Source of the DNA: Polaribacter vadi
GTDB lineage: Bacteria > Bacteroidota > Bacteroidia > Flavobacteriales > Flavobacteriaceae
Assembly: GCF_001761365.1 (NCBI RefSeq)
Contig: NZ_CP017477.1
Location: 2,091,001-2,155,000 of the forward strand
Direction of reading: 5' to 3'
Length of the DNA: 64,000 nt
Position numbers and translations under genes: made by a program. Positions 1 to 9,550 of the stretch are shown here, piece by piece (position 1 is the first letter of the stretch; each line of letters starts with the position of its first letter). The notes below the pieces were generated by a model. The model saw only the letters and a list, made by a program, of their open reading frames with translations. It was not told the DNA's origin and did no database searches.

Positions 1-1
1 A

Positions 2-133
2 TAGTGAATACTTTCCTTGTTTTGCATTGTCTTCATCGTTAGCAATAACACCTCTAAAATTTAAAATTCTAGTTATCTGCCAAAAACTTACACCTATTGC
101 AACACCTATAAAAATATAAAATAGAGCTAGCAT
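2..133 (-). CDS. coxB: cytochrome c oxidase subunit II, N-terminal fragment (cut by window edge)
   Basis: Reading the minus strand from ATG at 133 gives 44 codons starting MLALFYIFIGVAIGVSFWQ, open to the window edge. The N-terminus is a single hydrophobic segment (about residues 1-19) followed by a charged stretch, as in the first membrane helix of flavobacterial cytochrome c oxidase subunit II. It lies 36 bp downstream of actF on the same strand, where coxB and coxA normally follow the act genes in Bacteroidetes. Terminal oxidase and alternative complex III would thus be made together. The CuA site lies outside the window, so the name rests on the N-terminus and context. Confidence 0.75.
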   Translation of the reverse strand, partial: MLALFYIFIGVAIGVSFWQITRILNFRGVIANDEDNAKQGKYSL

Positions 134-169
134 ATATATCTTTTCTTTATTATTTAATTCTTAATTTAT

Positions 170-1615
170 TTAATGATGACTGTCTGAACCTTCTCCTCTA
201 TGTTCAATATTATAATAATGGAAATGTTCACTTTCTTCTAAAAACGGATTCGCTTTTGGTATTGGATTTGCTTTTGCAAATGAACTAAATACAGTAAATA
301 TAAATATTCCTATAAAAAACAATAGAGAACTTAATTCTGGAATTCCGAAAAACCATTGACCTCCAACAGTTCCAGGCATAACCATTACAAATATATCTAA
401 ATAATGACCTCCTAAAATTACGATTCCTCCAAGAACTACAAACCAAGGAATACTCTTATAATCGCTATTTAAAAGTAACAATATTGGGAAAACAAAATTC
501 ATAACAACCATTGCTAAAAACGGTAATTTATATTCATTAAATCTTGCTGCGAAATATGTAGTTTCTTCTGGAATGTTTGCATACCAGATTAACATAAATT
601 GAGCAAACCATAAGTATGTCCAAAATACTGAAAAACCAAACATAAATTTCGCTAAATCATGAATATGACTATCGTTAACTGCTGGTAAAGCTCCTTTTGA
701 ACGTAAATAAATAGTTACAAATGCAATTATAGTTAAAGCACTTACTAACAAACTTGCAAGAACATACCAACCAAATAATGTTGAAAACCAGTGAGGGTCT
801 AAGCCCATAATCCAGTCCCAAGACATCATTGATTCTGTAATCATGAAAACAAAAATGAAACCTACAGATACATTATAATTTAATTTATAAGTTTTACCAT
901 TATCATTAGCAGTATCTTCTTTAATTGAATTTTTACGGATAAAAAATCTGTAAGCATTCCAAAATGCTAAATAAATAATACTTCTAATTGTCCAACCTGG
1001 AATGTTAATCCACCAAGATTTACCATCTACAATTGCATCATAATTTTCACTTGAAGGATCAAATGTACCTTCTGCCATCCATGGAAATAAATGGTTTATA
1101 TGCATTGCTGATAAAATAACAATAATCAACATAATTACTGATGTTGGTACTAAGTTAGCAGAAATTGCTTCCATCACTCTAAATAAAACTACAGACCAAC
1201 CTGATTGCGCTACTCTTTGAGATGCGTAAAATGCTAATACCAATAAAGTAGTACCTAAAAAGAAAAATAAAGCTACATAAAAAGCTGACCAAGGTCTATT
1301 TTGTAATTGATGTAACACATGCTCTGCATGTGTATCATCATTATGAGCACCATGAGCACTCATTTCCTTATCTATATTAGAATTTGAAGTATGTTCACCA
1401 GAAGTACTTTCGTGATTTTCAGTATGAACTTTATCTTGATGCTCTTCTCCATGAGAATCTCCATGATCATTTCCATGAGATGATTGGAGTGCAATAATAT
1501 CTTTAGCTTCCTGAAGACTAGAAGGTGCTGTAAGGAAACTGTATGCGATTCCTATAACCCCTAATAAAATTAGTGCTAATGAAAATGTTTTTAATTTGCC
1601 CGAGAATTGATACAT
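170..1615 (-). CDS. actF: alternative complex III membrane subunit ActF (quinol:cytochrome c oxidoreductase)
   Basis: 481 residues, about ten predicted membrane helices, paralogous to ActC (NrfD/PsrC-type fold). Last of six act genes, so it belongs to the quinol-oxidising alternative complex III of the inner membrane. After a first hydrophobic segment (about residues 12-30) comes an unusual hydrophilic insert: roughly residues 47-102 hold 12 histidines among Asp, Glu and Ser, for example HGNDHGDSHGEEHQ. The core helices follow from about 110. The C-terminus is also His-rich (HFHYYNIEHRGEGSDSHH). The His-rich part could bind metal; that is inference. Short spacing to actE (26 bp) indicates co-transcription. 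Confidence 0.9.
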   Translation of the reverse strand: MYQFSGKLKTFSLALILLGVIGIAYSFLTAPSSLQEAKDIIALQSSHGNDHGDSHGEEHQDKVHTENHESTSGEHTSNSNIDKEMSAHGAHNDDTHAEHVLHQLQNRPWSAFYVALFFFLGTTLLVLAFYASQRVAQSGWSVVLFRVMEAISANLVPTSVIMLIIVILSAMHINHLFPWMAEGTFDPSSENYDAIVDGKSWWINIPGWTIRSIIYLAFWNAYRFFIRKNSIKEDTANDNGKTYKLNYNVSVGFIFVFMITESMMSWDWIMGLDPHWFSTLFGWYVLASLLVSALTIIAFVTIYLRSKGALPAVNDSHIHDLAKFMFGFSVFWTYLWFAQFMLIWYANIPEETTYFAARFNEYKLPFLAMVVMNFVFPILLLLNSDYKSIPWFVVLGGIVILGGHYLDIFVMVMPGTVGGQWFFGIPELSSLLFFIGIFIFTVFSSFAKANPIPKANPFLEESEHFHYYNIEHRGEGSDSHH

Positions 1616-1641
1616 ATCTTTCGTATTCTTTCTTAATGTAA

Positions 1642-2190
1642 TTATTTTAATAAGTCTGAACGCAATTGTTCAACATAATGAATAACTTGCCAACGTTCGT
1701 TATAAGTTAACTGACTTGAATGAGAACCCATTAAGTTTTTACCATGAATTATTACATGATAAATACTTCCTGCATTAATATCTCTATCTTTATAACTAGG
1801 TATTCCTTCAAACTTTTCTGCTTGAGATAAATATCCATTACCATCTCCTTTTTTACCATGACAAGAAATACAGTATATTTCATACATTGCTTTTCCGTTT
1901 GATAAATTTTCTTCAGTAGCTTCTATAGGATTTGTTACTTCAGCCTTAGCTTTTTCATAACCTTCTGCTGTATTAGGAATATCATAAGAAGGATGTCCTC
2001 CTCTAGGAATAGTTCCTGCAACTGGCTTACTATTTACTGGCTCACCTTTTAAACCTTCAGCATCATCAGTATCATAAGGGATAGAAACATACATATCTGG
2101 CATGTACTCAAGTTGAGGCTTTCTTTTATCATTACAAGAAATAAAACTTGCAAAGATTGCTAAACCGATAATTAATTTTAAATTTTTCAT
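1642..2190 (-). CDS. actE: alternative complex III monohaem cytochrome c lipoprotein ActE
   Basis: 182 residues. The signal peptide ends in a lipobox-like ASFISC with Cys19 as probable lipid anchor. A single CISCH haem motif sits at 107-111, followed by GKKGDGNG typical of class I cytochromes c, and Met154 in KNLMGSH is the likely sixth ligand. In alternative complex III this periplasm-facing subunit passes electrons toward the terminal oxidase. The gene is 10 bp from actD, inside the act operon. Confidence 0.92.
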   Translation of the reverse strand: MKNLKLIIGLAIFASFISCNDKRKPQLEYMPDMYVSIPYDTDDAEGLKGEPVNSKPVAGTIPRGGHPSYDIPNTAEGYEKAKAEVTNPIEATEENLSNGKAMYEIYCISCHGKKGDGNGYLSQAEKFEGIPSYKDRDINAGSIYHVIIHGKNLMGSHSSQLTYNERWQVIHYVEQLRSDLLK

Positions 2191-2200
2191 TATCTATTTA

Positions 2201-2728
2201 TTAGTGCTTATCTACTACATTAATTTCTACAGCACCTGTTTTAGTTAATAATGTAGTTAATTCATCCACATTATTATGTACAGGAATTTCCATTAAAAAA
2301 TGGTCATCTGTAGTTCTTGGATCAGGATTTTCAGCTTTTTTAAATGGCCAAATTCTACTTCTCATATAAAAAGTAATTACCATTAAATGGGCTGCAAAAA
2401 ATACTGTTAATTCAAACATGATTGGTACAAATGCTGGCATGTTTTCAATCCAAGAAAAACTTGGTTTTCCACCAATATCTTGTGGCCAATCTTGAATCAT
2501 CATATAATTTGTCATCCAAATAGCAAATGCTAAACCTGTAATACCATAAAAGAAAGCTGTAATTGCTAATCTTGTTGGTGCTAAACCCATAGCTTTATCT
2601 AAACCATGAACAGGAAATGGACAAAAAACTTCCTCTATGTGATGATGTTCTGCTTTTACAGCTTTCACTGCATCCATCAGAATCTCATCATCATTATAAA
2701 ATGCGTGAATAACTTTTGATGATTCCAT
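2201..2728 (-). CDS. actD: alternative complex III subunit ActD (DUF3341)
   Basis: 175 residues with two predicted membrane helices (about 56-76 and 99-121) after a cytoplasmic N-terminal domain of about 50 residues. The sequence pattern (HAFYNDDEILMDAVKAVK, later PFPVHGLDKAMGL) is that of the DUF3341/ActD family, a structural membrane subunit without cofactors. Only 2 bp separate it from actC and 10 bp from actE, so translation is probably coupled. Confidence 0.92.
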   Translation of the reverse strand: MESSKVIHAFYNDDEILMDAVKAVKAEHHHIEEVFCPFPVHGLDKAMGLAPTRLAITAFFYGITGLAFAIWMTNYMMIQDWPQDIGGKPSFSWIENMPAFVPIMFELTVFFAAHLMVITFYMRSRIWPFKKAENPDPRTTDDHFLMEIPVHNNVDELTTLLTKTGAVEINVVDKH

Positions 2729-2730
2729 AA

Positions 2731-4194
2731 TTATCCTTTTTTATTTTTATCAGGGTTTACTTCCTTTATTGTTTTATCAACCAAAACGATAGTTGGTTTG
2801 GTAGGAATTCCTTGTTCTCTTCTCTTCTTGTAAAATTCACCAGAAGATTTTAATATTGTTTTTACTTCTGCTTGTGCAATTACTGGAAAAGTTCTTGCGT
2901 ACAATAAGAATAATACAAAGAAAAATCCAATAGTTCCTATAAAGATACCAACATCTACAAACGTTGGCTCAAAACGCCACCAAGTTGATGGTAAGTGACC
3001 TTTACTTAATACAATTGCAATAATATCAAAACGTTCGAACCACATACCAATGTTTATAAAGATTGATATTATAAAAGTCCAAATAAAACTTCTTCTAATT
3101 TTCTTGAACCACAATAATTGAGGTGTTAAAATATTAAAGAACAATAATGAATAAAATGCCCAAGCATAAGGTCCTGTTGCAGCACCTACTGATAAATATG
3201 TGTAATTTTCATAAGGCGAACCTGTGTACCATGCAATAAAAAATTCTGTTGCATAAGCTACAGCTACAATACCACCAGTTAAGATAATTACAATGTTCAT
3301 ATACTCAACGTGCATACGTGTAATATAATCTTCTAAATTGGTAACCTTACGCATAATACCTAATAAGGTTTGTACCATTGCAAAACCAGAGAAAATTGCT
3401 CCTGCAACAAAGTAAGGTGGAAATATTGTTGAGTGCCAACCTGGGTTAATAGAGGTAGCAAAATCCATTGATACAATTGTATGTACAGAAAGTACAAGTG
3501 GTGTTGCTAAACCTGCTAAAACCAAAGATACTTCTTCAAAACGTTGCCAATCTTTTGCTCTACCTGACCAACCGAAACTTAATAAAGCATATATTTTCTT
3601 TTGAAAAGGCTTTACAGCTCTATCACGAATCATTGCAAAATCTGGTAATAAACCTGTCCACCAGAAAACTAACGATACAGATAAATATGTTGAGATTGCA
3701 AATACATCCCATAATAATGGTGAGTTAAAGTTTACCCATAAAGAACCAAATTGATTCGGAAGTGGTAAAACCCAAAACGCGTTCCAAGGACGACCCATGT
3801 GAATAATTGGGAATAATCCTGCTTGAAAAACGGCAAAAATTGTCATTGCTTCTGCAGAACGGTTTATAGCCATTCTCCATTTTTGACGGAATAATAAAAG
3901 TACTGCAGAAATTAAAGTTCCTGCATGACCAATACCTACCCACCAAACAAAGTTAGTAATATCCCAAGCCCAACCAATGTTCTTGTTCAATCCCCAAACT
4001 CCAATACCTGTTCCTACAGTGTAAAAGATACATCCAAATCCCCAAAGCATTGCTGCCAAAGAAATATAAAATGCGATGTACCAATTCTTATTTGCTTTCC
4101 CTTCTATAGGTTTCGCAATGTCTTCGGTAATATCGTGATAAGTTTTATCACCTAATACTAAAGGTTCCCTTATGGGTGCTTCGTAATGAGACAT
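2731..4194 (-). CDS. actC: alternative complex III quinol-binding membrane subunit ActC (NrfD family)
   Basis: 487 residues, polytopic, NrfD/PsrC-like with about ten helices. In this family ActC provides the quinol-oxidising site next to the iron-sulfur arm of ActB. Conserved-looking elements include IREPLVLGDKTYHDIT at the N-terminus and GHAGTLISAVLLLFR and HMGRPWNAFWVLPLPN in the membrane part. A cytoplasmic tail rich in Lys and Glu ends the protein. It sits between actB (20 bp) and actD (2 bp). Confidence 0.93.
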   Translation of the reverse strand: MSHYEAPIREPLVLGDKTYHDITEDIAKPIEGKANKNWYIAFYISLAAMLWGFGCIFYTVGTGIGVWGLNKNIGWAWDITNFVWWVGIGHAGTLISAVLLLFRQKWRMAINRSAEAMTIFAVFQAGLFPIIHMGRPWNAFWVLPLPNQFGSLWVNFNSPLLWDVFAISTYLSVSLVFWWTGLLPDFAMIRDRAVKPFQKKIYALLSFGWSGRAKDWQRFEEVSLVLAGLATPLVLSVHTIVSMDFATSINPGWHSTIFPPYFVAGAIFSGFAMVQTLLGIMRKVTNLEDYITRMHVEYMNIVIILTGGIVAVAYATEFFIAWYTGSPYENYTYLSVGAATGPYAWAFYSLLFFNILTPQLLWFKKIRRSFIWTFIISIFINIGMWFERFDIIAIVLSKGHLPSTWWRFEPTFVDVGIFIGTIGFFFVLFLLYARTFPVIAQAEVKTILKSSGEFYKKRREQGIPTKPTIVLVDKTIKEVNPDKNKKG

Positions 4195-4214
4195 ATTTTA
4201 TACCTTAAATTTAA

Positions 4215-7200
4215 TTACGCTTCGTTTGTGTTTCTTATTTTAACTTGATAGATTACATTAGGTTTTGTTTGTAAGTAATCTAATACATTATAAGCTCTTT
4301 TATCTTCTGCCAAAGCAGCTACTTGATCTTCTTTATTATTAACATCACCAAAAACTAATGCTCCAGTAGTACATGCTGATGAACATGCTGTTTCAAATTC
4401 ATCTGTATTTACTGGTCTACCTTCTTTTTTCGCTTTTAAAATTGTTGCTTGTGTCATTTGAATACACATAGAACATTTTTCCATAACTCCTCTTCCACGT
4501 ACAACAACATCTGGATTCAATACCATTTTTCCATACTCGTTATTCATATTGAAATCGAACTCATTATTGTTTGCATATTCAAACCAGTTGAATCTACGAA
4601 CTCTATATGGACAGTTGTTTGCACAATATCTAGTACCCACACATCTGTTATAAGTCATTTGGTTTTGTCCTTGACGACCATGAGTTGTTGCAGCAACAGG
4701 ACAAACAGTCTCACAAGGAGCATGATTACAGTGCTGACACATCATTGGTTGAAAAGTAACTTCAGGATTTTCTGCTTCAGTTTCTAAACCTTCATAGGTT
4801 TCAGCAATTCCTAAACCTTGTTCTCTTGCATCTTCTCTAGTTTCTACTTCAGAAGAATAATATCTATCAATACGCAACCAGTGCATATCTCTACCAATTC
4901 TAACTTCATTTTTACCAACAACAGGAACATTGTTTTCTGCATGACAAGCAACAACACAAGCTCCACAACCTGTACAAGATGTTAAATCTATAGATAAATT
5001 AAAGTGATGACCTAACTCTCTGTTATGTTCATCCCAAATATCAATTGTGTTTGCTTCTACTTCTTGATGATCGTAAGAAACATAAGCTGGTTTATTCCAA
5101 CCATGATGATGATCTTTTGGATCAACATTCTTATATTCTTTAAGAGATGCAACTTTTAAAATATCGTGACGACCTGCAATTGTTTTTTGAACTTGTGTAC
5201 AAGCAAACTTATGAGTTCCTGATACTTTTTCAACTTTTACATTATACTGAATGTTATTACTTCCTTTATATAAAGGATATGCATTAACACCAACTTGCAT
5301 TTCTTCTTTTAAACCGAAAGTTCTACCAAAACCAAGTGATAAACCAACAGAGCCTTTTGCTTGTCCTGGTTGTACCATTACTGGAACAGTAACTTCTTTC
5401 CCATTAACAGAAACTTTTGCATAATTCCCATTAATAGCACCATTATCTTGAATTGGATTTGAAAAACCTAACTCTTTAGCATCTGCTATAGACATTGTTA
5501 AGTAATTATCCCAAGATGTTCTGGTAATTGGGTCAGGGAATTCTTGTAACCAAGGATTGTTCGCTTGTTTACCATCCCCTAAACCAGTTTTTGTATATAA
5601 ATTTAATTCAAAACCTGATGCTTTTTTAGCCTCACTAGAAAGTTTATTTGCAGCAGTTCCTAAAGAAACAGTGCTTTCAAAAACAACTTCTTCTACATTG
5701 CTAACAAGTTCTCTTTTAAAGAAACCATTATGCAAAGCTGTATTCCAAGAACTTCCTCCTAAAACAGTTGAAGTTGCAAAAGTTTTTAAATAATCGTAAT
5801 AATTAGTTGAATTTCCAGACCATTTTAATAAAATGTCTTGAACTTGACGTGTATCAAATAATGGCTGAATAGTTGGTTGCATTAAACCATACGTTTCAGA
5901 ATCGAATTGAGTATCTCCCCAAGATTCTAAAAAGTGTGATGTTGGCAATGCATACTCCATTGCATCAACTGTTTCACTGTTTTCTGTTGATAAAGCAACT
6001 TTTAAATCTACTTTATTTAATCCTTCAGTAAAATCAGCAACATTTGATAAACTATAAGCAGGGTTTACATTGTAAGAAATTAATCCTCCAACTCTACCAG
6101 CTTTCATATCCGAAATTAATTGAGCAACTTCTGCATCATTTCCTTGACGGATATTTAATGTATTGGTTGTATCAACTATTTCACTATTTAATGCTTTATT
6201 AATTGCTAAGGTAATTAGTTGCGCATTTACATCATTTATACCTGTTAAAACAACACCTTTTGAACCTGCCTTTTTAAGTTCATTTGCCATTTTCTTAACA
6301 TCTGCATCAACTGGAGTCGCTTTAGAAGAAACACTTGAACCAGTAATAGCAGCATATAAATTTAATAATGCAAAAACTTGATCAGAAGGTTTTACGACAA
6401 CTCTTTTATCAGCATTTGCACCAGTTAAAGACATATTGCTTTCAAACTGCACATGGTAAGACATTTTTCCCGTTTTTGGTTGTCTACCCTCTATATATGC
6501 TTTTTCAAATCCTCCATGGAAATCTCCCAAAAAGTCAGCACCAAAAGAAACAATTGTTTTTGCTTTATTTAAATGATATTTAGGTAAAACACGTTTACCA
6601 TACATAGCCATCATTGCATCTGCAGCACCAGATTCTGAAACTGCGTCATAAACTACATGTTTTGTATTTGGATAAGCAGCAATAAATTCCTCAACAATCT
6701 TACTTGTTGAAAGACTTGCCAATGTTCCTGTTAATAAAACAACAGGTTTACCAGCTGCATTTAGAGAATTTAATTTCGCTCCAATTTCTTTATCAGCATC
6801 GTTCCAAGAAATTGATTCTCCAGCTTTCGTTGGATTTTTTAAACGTAATTTTTCGTCATATAAAGATAAAACAGCAGCTTGAACTCTTGCACTTGTAGTT
6901 CCATTAGCCTCTTTATTTGGCATGATTTGAATTGGACGACCTTCTCTTGTTTTTACTAAAACATTTGCAAAATCATAACCATCTGCCATAGAAGTTGCGT
7001 ACCAATCTGCAACACCTGCAATAATATCATTTGGTTTTACTACATAAGGAATAGACTTTCTTACTGGTCCTTCACAGGCAGCCAAAGAAGCTGCAGCAGT
7101 AGTAAAGCCAACATATTTTAAGAAATCTCTACGTGAGGTAGATGATTTCTCTAATGTTTCTTTATCACCTAAAAACTGATCTGTAGGAATTGCTTCCACA

Positions 7201-7283
7201 AACTCATTTTTACTTAACGTTTCAACAATAGAACTATCTTTTAGTTCCTCAACACTTTTCCAGTATTTTTTGTTTGAAGCCAT
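4215..7283 (-). CDS. actB: alternative complex III molybdopterin-like/iron-sulfur subunit ActB
   Basis: 1022 residues, a fusion of a molybdopterin-oxidoreductase-like domain (about 80-700) and a ferredoxin-like domain (about 760-960). The N-terminus has a Tat-type twin arginine (SRRDFLKYVGF, Arg51-Arg52) followed by a lipobox-like SLAAC with Cys70, so it is probably Tat-exported and lipid-anchored. Four cysteine clusters can be read: CTGCGACVVAC near 766, CQHCNHAPCETVCP near 848, CVGTRYCANNCP near 878 and CSMC near 936. By family knowledge the large domain carries no molybdenum cofactor in ActB. It is flanked by actA and actC. Confidence 0.94.
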   Translation of the reverse strand: MASNKKYWKSVEELKDSSIVETLSKNEFVEAIPTDQFLGDKETLEKSSTSRRDFLKYVGFTTAAASLAACEGPVRKSIPYVVKPNDIIAGVADWYATSMADGYDFANVLVKTREGRPIQIMPNKEANGTTSARVQAAVLSLYDEKLRLKNPTKAGESISWNDADKEIGAKLNSLNAAGKPVVLLTGTLASLSTSKIVEEFIAAYPNTKHVVYDAVSESGAADAMMAMYGKRVLPKYHLNKAKTIVSFGADFLGDFHGGFEKAYIEGRQPKTGKMSYHVQFESNMSLTGANADKRVVVKPSDQVFALLNLYAAITGSSVSSKATPVDADVKKMANELKKAGSKGVVLTGINDVNAQLITLAINKALNSEIVDTTNTLNIRQGNDAEVAQLISDMKAGRVGGLISYNVNPAYSLSNVADFTEGLNKVDLKVALSTENSETVDAMEYALPTSHFLESWGDTQFDSETYGLMQPTIQPLFDTRQVQDILLKWSGNSTNYYDYLKTFATSTVLGGSSWNTALHNGFFKRELVSNVEEVVFESTVSLGTAANKLSSEAKKASGFELNLYTKTGLGDGKQANNPWLQEFPDPITRTSWDNYLTMSIADAKELGFSNPIQDNGAINGNYAKVSVNGKEVTVPVMVQPGQAKGSVGLSLGFGRTFGLKEEMQVGVNAYPLYKGSNNIQYNVKVEKVSGTHKFACTQVQKTIAGRHDILKVASLKEYKNVDPKDHHHGWNKPAYVSYDHQEVEANTIDIWDEHNRELGHHFNLSIDLTSCTGCGACVVACHAENNVPVVGKNEVRIGRDMHWLRIDRYYSSEVETREDAREQGLGIAETYEGLETEAENPEVTFQPMMCQHCNHAPCETVCPVAATTHGRQGQNQMTYNRCVGTRYCANNCPYRVRRFNWFEYANNNEFDFNMNNEYGKMVLNPDVVVRGRGVMEKCSMCIQMTQATILKAKKEGRPVNTDEFETACSSACTTGALVFGDVNNKEDQVAALAEDKRAYNVLDYLQTKPNVIYQVKIRNTNEA

Positions 7284-7355
7284 TTACTTTATTGTTATTA
7301 GTTGTTAGTTGTTAGTTTTAATCTACACTAAAACAAAACTATCTTTCTTCTTTAA

Positions 7356-8660
7356 TTAATAGTGACATTTACCACACTCTAAACCACCAAGTTGCGCAAT
7401 TGTAACTTGTTCAATACCATATTTCTGAGCTAATTCTTTATGAATTTTTTCATAATATCCATTATCTCTTAAATTCACATCTGTTTCTCTATGACAATTA
7501 ATACACCAACCCATTGTTAATGGTGAGAACTGACGCATTTCATCAAACTCCTCTACAGGACCATGACATTTTTGACAAGCCACACCACCAGCAGTTACGT
7601 GTTGTGAATGATTGAAATATGCAAAATCTGGCAGGTTATGAATTCTAACCCATTTAACCGGCTTTTCTTCTCCTGTATATTCTAATGCTTCTGGATCCCA
7701 ACCTGAAGCTTCGTAAATTTTAGCAATCTCTTTATCTAACTCAGCCTTACCATAAGTAACTCCATCCCACTCAACTTCAGTTCCTTCTGCAACTTCAGCA
7801 ATATTCATGTGACAGTTCATACAAACATTTACAGACGGAATTCCTGAGTGTTTACTGTGCTTTGCAGATGAATGACAATATTGACATTCAATCTTATTTT
7901 CTCCAGCATGAATTTTATGAGAAAAAGCAATTGGCTGCAAAGGCATATACCCTTCATTAACACCAACTTTAAATAAAGTTCCAAAAACGATATAAGCCCC
8001 CATTAATAAAACAAAAATAGTAGTCACTACATGCAAAAAAGTATTTCCTTTAACACCTTCCCAGAGTTCATGTAAATCTCTTTTTAAGTTAGATTTAGAT
8101 TCTGGACTTGTATTTCCTTTTAATTCATTTACTTGTTTCAATAAACTAGCAATCATTAAAAAAGCAACAACTATTGCACCTGCTAAAAGATAAATAATCC
8201 ACTGAGGAGAATTTCCTTGACCACCTTCACCTTCAGTTCCATTAATTCCAACAACTGGAGTTTTAACTGGATCACCAACAGTAGTGTAGTATAAAATATC
8301 ATTTATTTGATTATCGCTTAATTGAGGAAAAGCAGACATTACAGCACCATTATATTCATCATGAATAGCAATTGCATCTCTATCTCCAGAAGCTCTTAAT
8401 TCTGCATTATTCTTAATCCAAGCTAATAACCATGAATTCTCTCTTCTTTCCTCTACTTTCCCTAAAGCTGGCCCAACTAATTTTCTATCTAATTTGTGGC
8501 ATGAAGCACAAAGAGATTTATACAATTTTCGACCTTCACTTTGACGAGCTGCATCAACATCTTGGGAATAAGAAGATAAACTTATTGTAAAAAACAGCAC
8601 CATTACAAAACCCTTATAAAGAGTTTTTTTTAGTTGGCTGCGTAATGCTACACTTTTCAT
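7356..8660 (-). CDS. actA: alternative complex III multihaem cytochrome c subunit ActA
   Basis: 434 residues. The N-terminal signal segment ends near SYSQ (residue 33). A class I-like domain carries CASCH at 51-55. Two hydrophobic segments follow (about 151-175 and 208-235). The C-terminal half holds five more CXXCH motifs: CQYCH, CMNCH, CQKCH, CINCH and CGKCH, the last two residues from the end. That gives six haem c motifs in total. ActA takes electrons from the iron-sulfur chain of ActB and delivers them to the oxidase side. It is the first gene of the operon, with a -7 element upstream. Confidence 0.93.
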   Translation of the reverse strand: MKSVALRSQLKKTLYKGFVMVLFFTISLSSYSQDVDAARQSEGRKLYKSLCASCHKLDRKLVGPALGKVEERRENSWLLAWIKNNAELRASGDRDAIAIHDEYNGAVMSAFPQLSDNQINDILYYTTVGDPVKTPVVGINGTEGEGGQGNSPQWIIYLLAGAIVVAFLMIASLLKQVNELKGNTSPESKSNLKRDLHELWEGVKGNTFLHVVTTIFVLLMGAYIVFGTLFKVGVNEGYMPLQPIAFSHKIHAGENKIECQYCHSSAKHSKHSGIPSVNVCMNCHMNIAEVAEGTEVEWDGVTYGKAELDKEIAKIYEASGWDPEALEYTGEEKPVKWVRIHNLPDFAYFNHSQHVTAGGVACQKCHGPVEEFDEMRQFSPLTMGWCINCHRETDVNLRDNGYYEKIHKELAQKYGIEQVTIAQLGGLECGKCHY

Positions 8661-8725
8661 ATTTACAAACTATTTTTAGTATCGTGTATAAAATAGCTCA
8701 AAAAAACGCTTTTTGAACAGTCAGG

Positions 8726-8733
8726 CAAAAGTA
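8726..8733 (-). promoter_or_regulatory. candidate -7 element for the act operon
   Basis: TACTTTTG on the minus strand matches the Bacteroidetes -7 consensus TAnnTTTG and lies 66 bp upstream of actA, giving a 5' UTR of about 60 nt. No well-spaced -33 TTG is clear. A CCAAATTTTGG near-palindrome lies just upstream (about 8744-8754) and could be an operator. Confidence 0.5.
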
Positions 8734-8833
8734 CTATATATTACCAAATTTTGGAAAAGGAAAGGAATTATAAATATCAATTTATAATAATTCTAAATAA
8801 CATGTTTTCTCAATATATTCTATTTATAGACGT

Positions 8834-8841
8834 TACTTTTG
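8834..8841 (+). promoter_or_regulatory. -7 element that decides the start of the SPOR gene
   Basis: TACTTTTG matches TAnnTTTG. Transcription would begin near 8846-8849. The in-frame TTG at 8839 would then lie inside the promoter, so the ATG at 8857 must be the start. Confidence 0.6.
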
Positions 8842-8856
8842 TACAAATATTTTTTT

Positions 8857-9225
8857 ATGAAACAGAAGACATTTTTAAATTTTATTTTACTTGTTATATT
8901 CCTAGGAACTAGTGCAATATATTCTCAAAACAGAACAAACACAAGTAACGAAGTTAAAAACTTGATCGATAAAAAAAGATCTTTTAACAAGCAATATGGC
9001 TATGGTTACCGAGTACAAATTTATTATGGAGAAGAAACTAAAGCTAGAAGTATAGAAAATAAATTCAAAATTAATTTCCCAAACGTGTACACAAAACTTG
9101 ATTATGATCAACCTTATTGGAAAGTTCAAGTTGGTAATTATAAAACAAAATTAGAGGCAGATAAAGCAGTTATAAATTTCTCAGAAAAGTTTTCTGGTCT
9201 GATTGTAATCCCCTTAGGAAAATAA
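8857..9225 (+). CDS. secreted SPOR-domain protein
   Basis: 122 residues from ATG 8857. A signal peptide (MKQKTFLNFILLVIFLGTSA, cut near YSQ) precedes a short linker and one SPOR-like domain (about residues 45-118): GYRVQIYYGEETKARSIENK and YWKVQVGNYKTKLEADKAV show the two repeats of that fold. SPOR domains bind septal, denuded peptidoglycan, so a periplasmic envelope role is likely. The gene is monocistronic, divergent from actA. Function beyond the domain is unknown. Confidence 0.8.
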   Translation: MKQKTFLNFILLVIFLGTSAIYSQNRTNTSNEVKNLIDKKRSFNKQYGYGYRVQIYYGEETKARSIENKFKINFPNVYTKLDYDQPYWKVQVGNYKTKLEADKAVINFSEKFSGLIVIPLGK

Positions 9226-9550
9226 TTTTACACGTTTAATTCTCTATATAAAACACTTTATCTTTATCTGTGATTTGTTTTATTAATTTACAAAGATTAC
9301 CTACTGCAACAGCATAGAGAAATTTTATAAAATTCAGCTATATAACTTATAGTTGTAGCTAAAAGGAGATTCTTTTAAAAAAAAATCTAGGTTTTTTTAT
9401 TTTCTTTGGATGATTTTCTTTGAATTCAAAAAAAATACTTTCTCTTACATCATTTTCTTAAACTAAAAACCTACAAGATTTTAGATACTGAAACAATTTC
9501 AGCACTAAAACCTTGCAGGTAATATTTTTAAATTGATTAAGTTTTTATGC
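9226..9550. other. intergenic region with a two-tier hairpin
   Basis: 325 bp between the convergent SPOR and GapN genes. It is A/T-rich with homopolymer runs and no plausible gene. The only structure seen is the hairpin at 9469-9520. Confidence 0.6.
9469..9520 (-). terminator. hairpin terminator downstream of the GapN gene
   Basis: The outer arms ACCTACAAGATTTTAG (9469-9484) and CTAAAACCTTGCAGGT (9505-9520) pair over 16 positions with two G-T pairs. An inner stem CTGAAA-caa-TTTCAG (9488-9502) closes the loop. On the minus strand it is followed by a T-rich stretch (TTTTTAGTTT). It probably ends the gapN transcript and perhaps also the SPOR transcript from the other side. Confidence 0.65.

Noticed and set aside
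3468..3728. Plus-strand open frame inside actC, and many similar frames opposite other genes
   Set aside because: These are antisense to well-supported genes, with low-complexity translations and no homology pattern. They are shadows of codon bias in an A/T-rich genome.
8839..8856. TTG start of the SPOR gene
   Set aside because: It overlaps the -7 element TACTTTTG; ATG 8857 begins a normal signal peptide.
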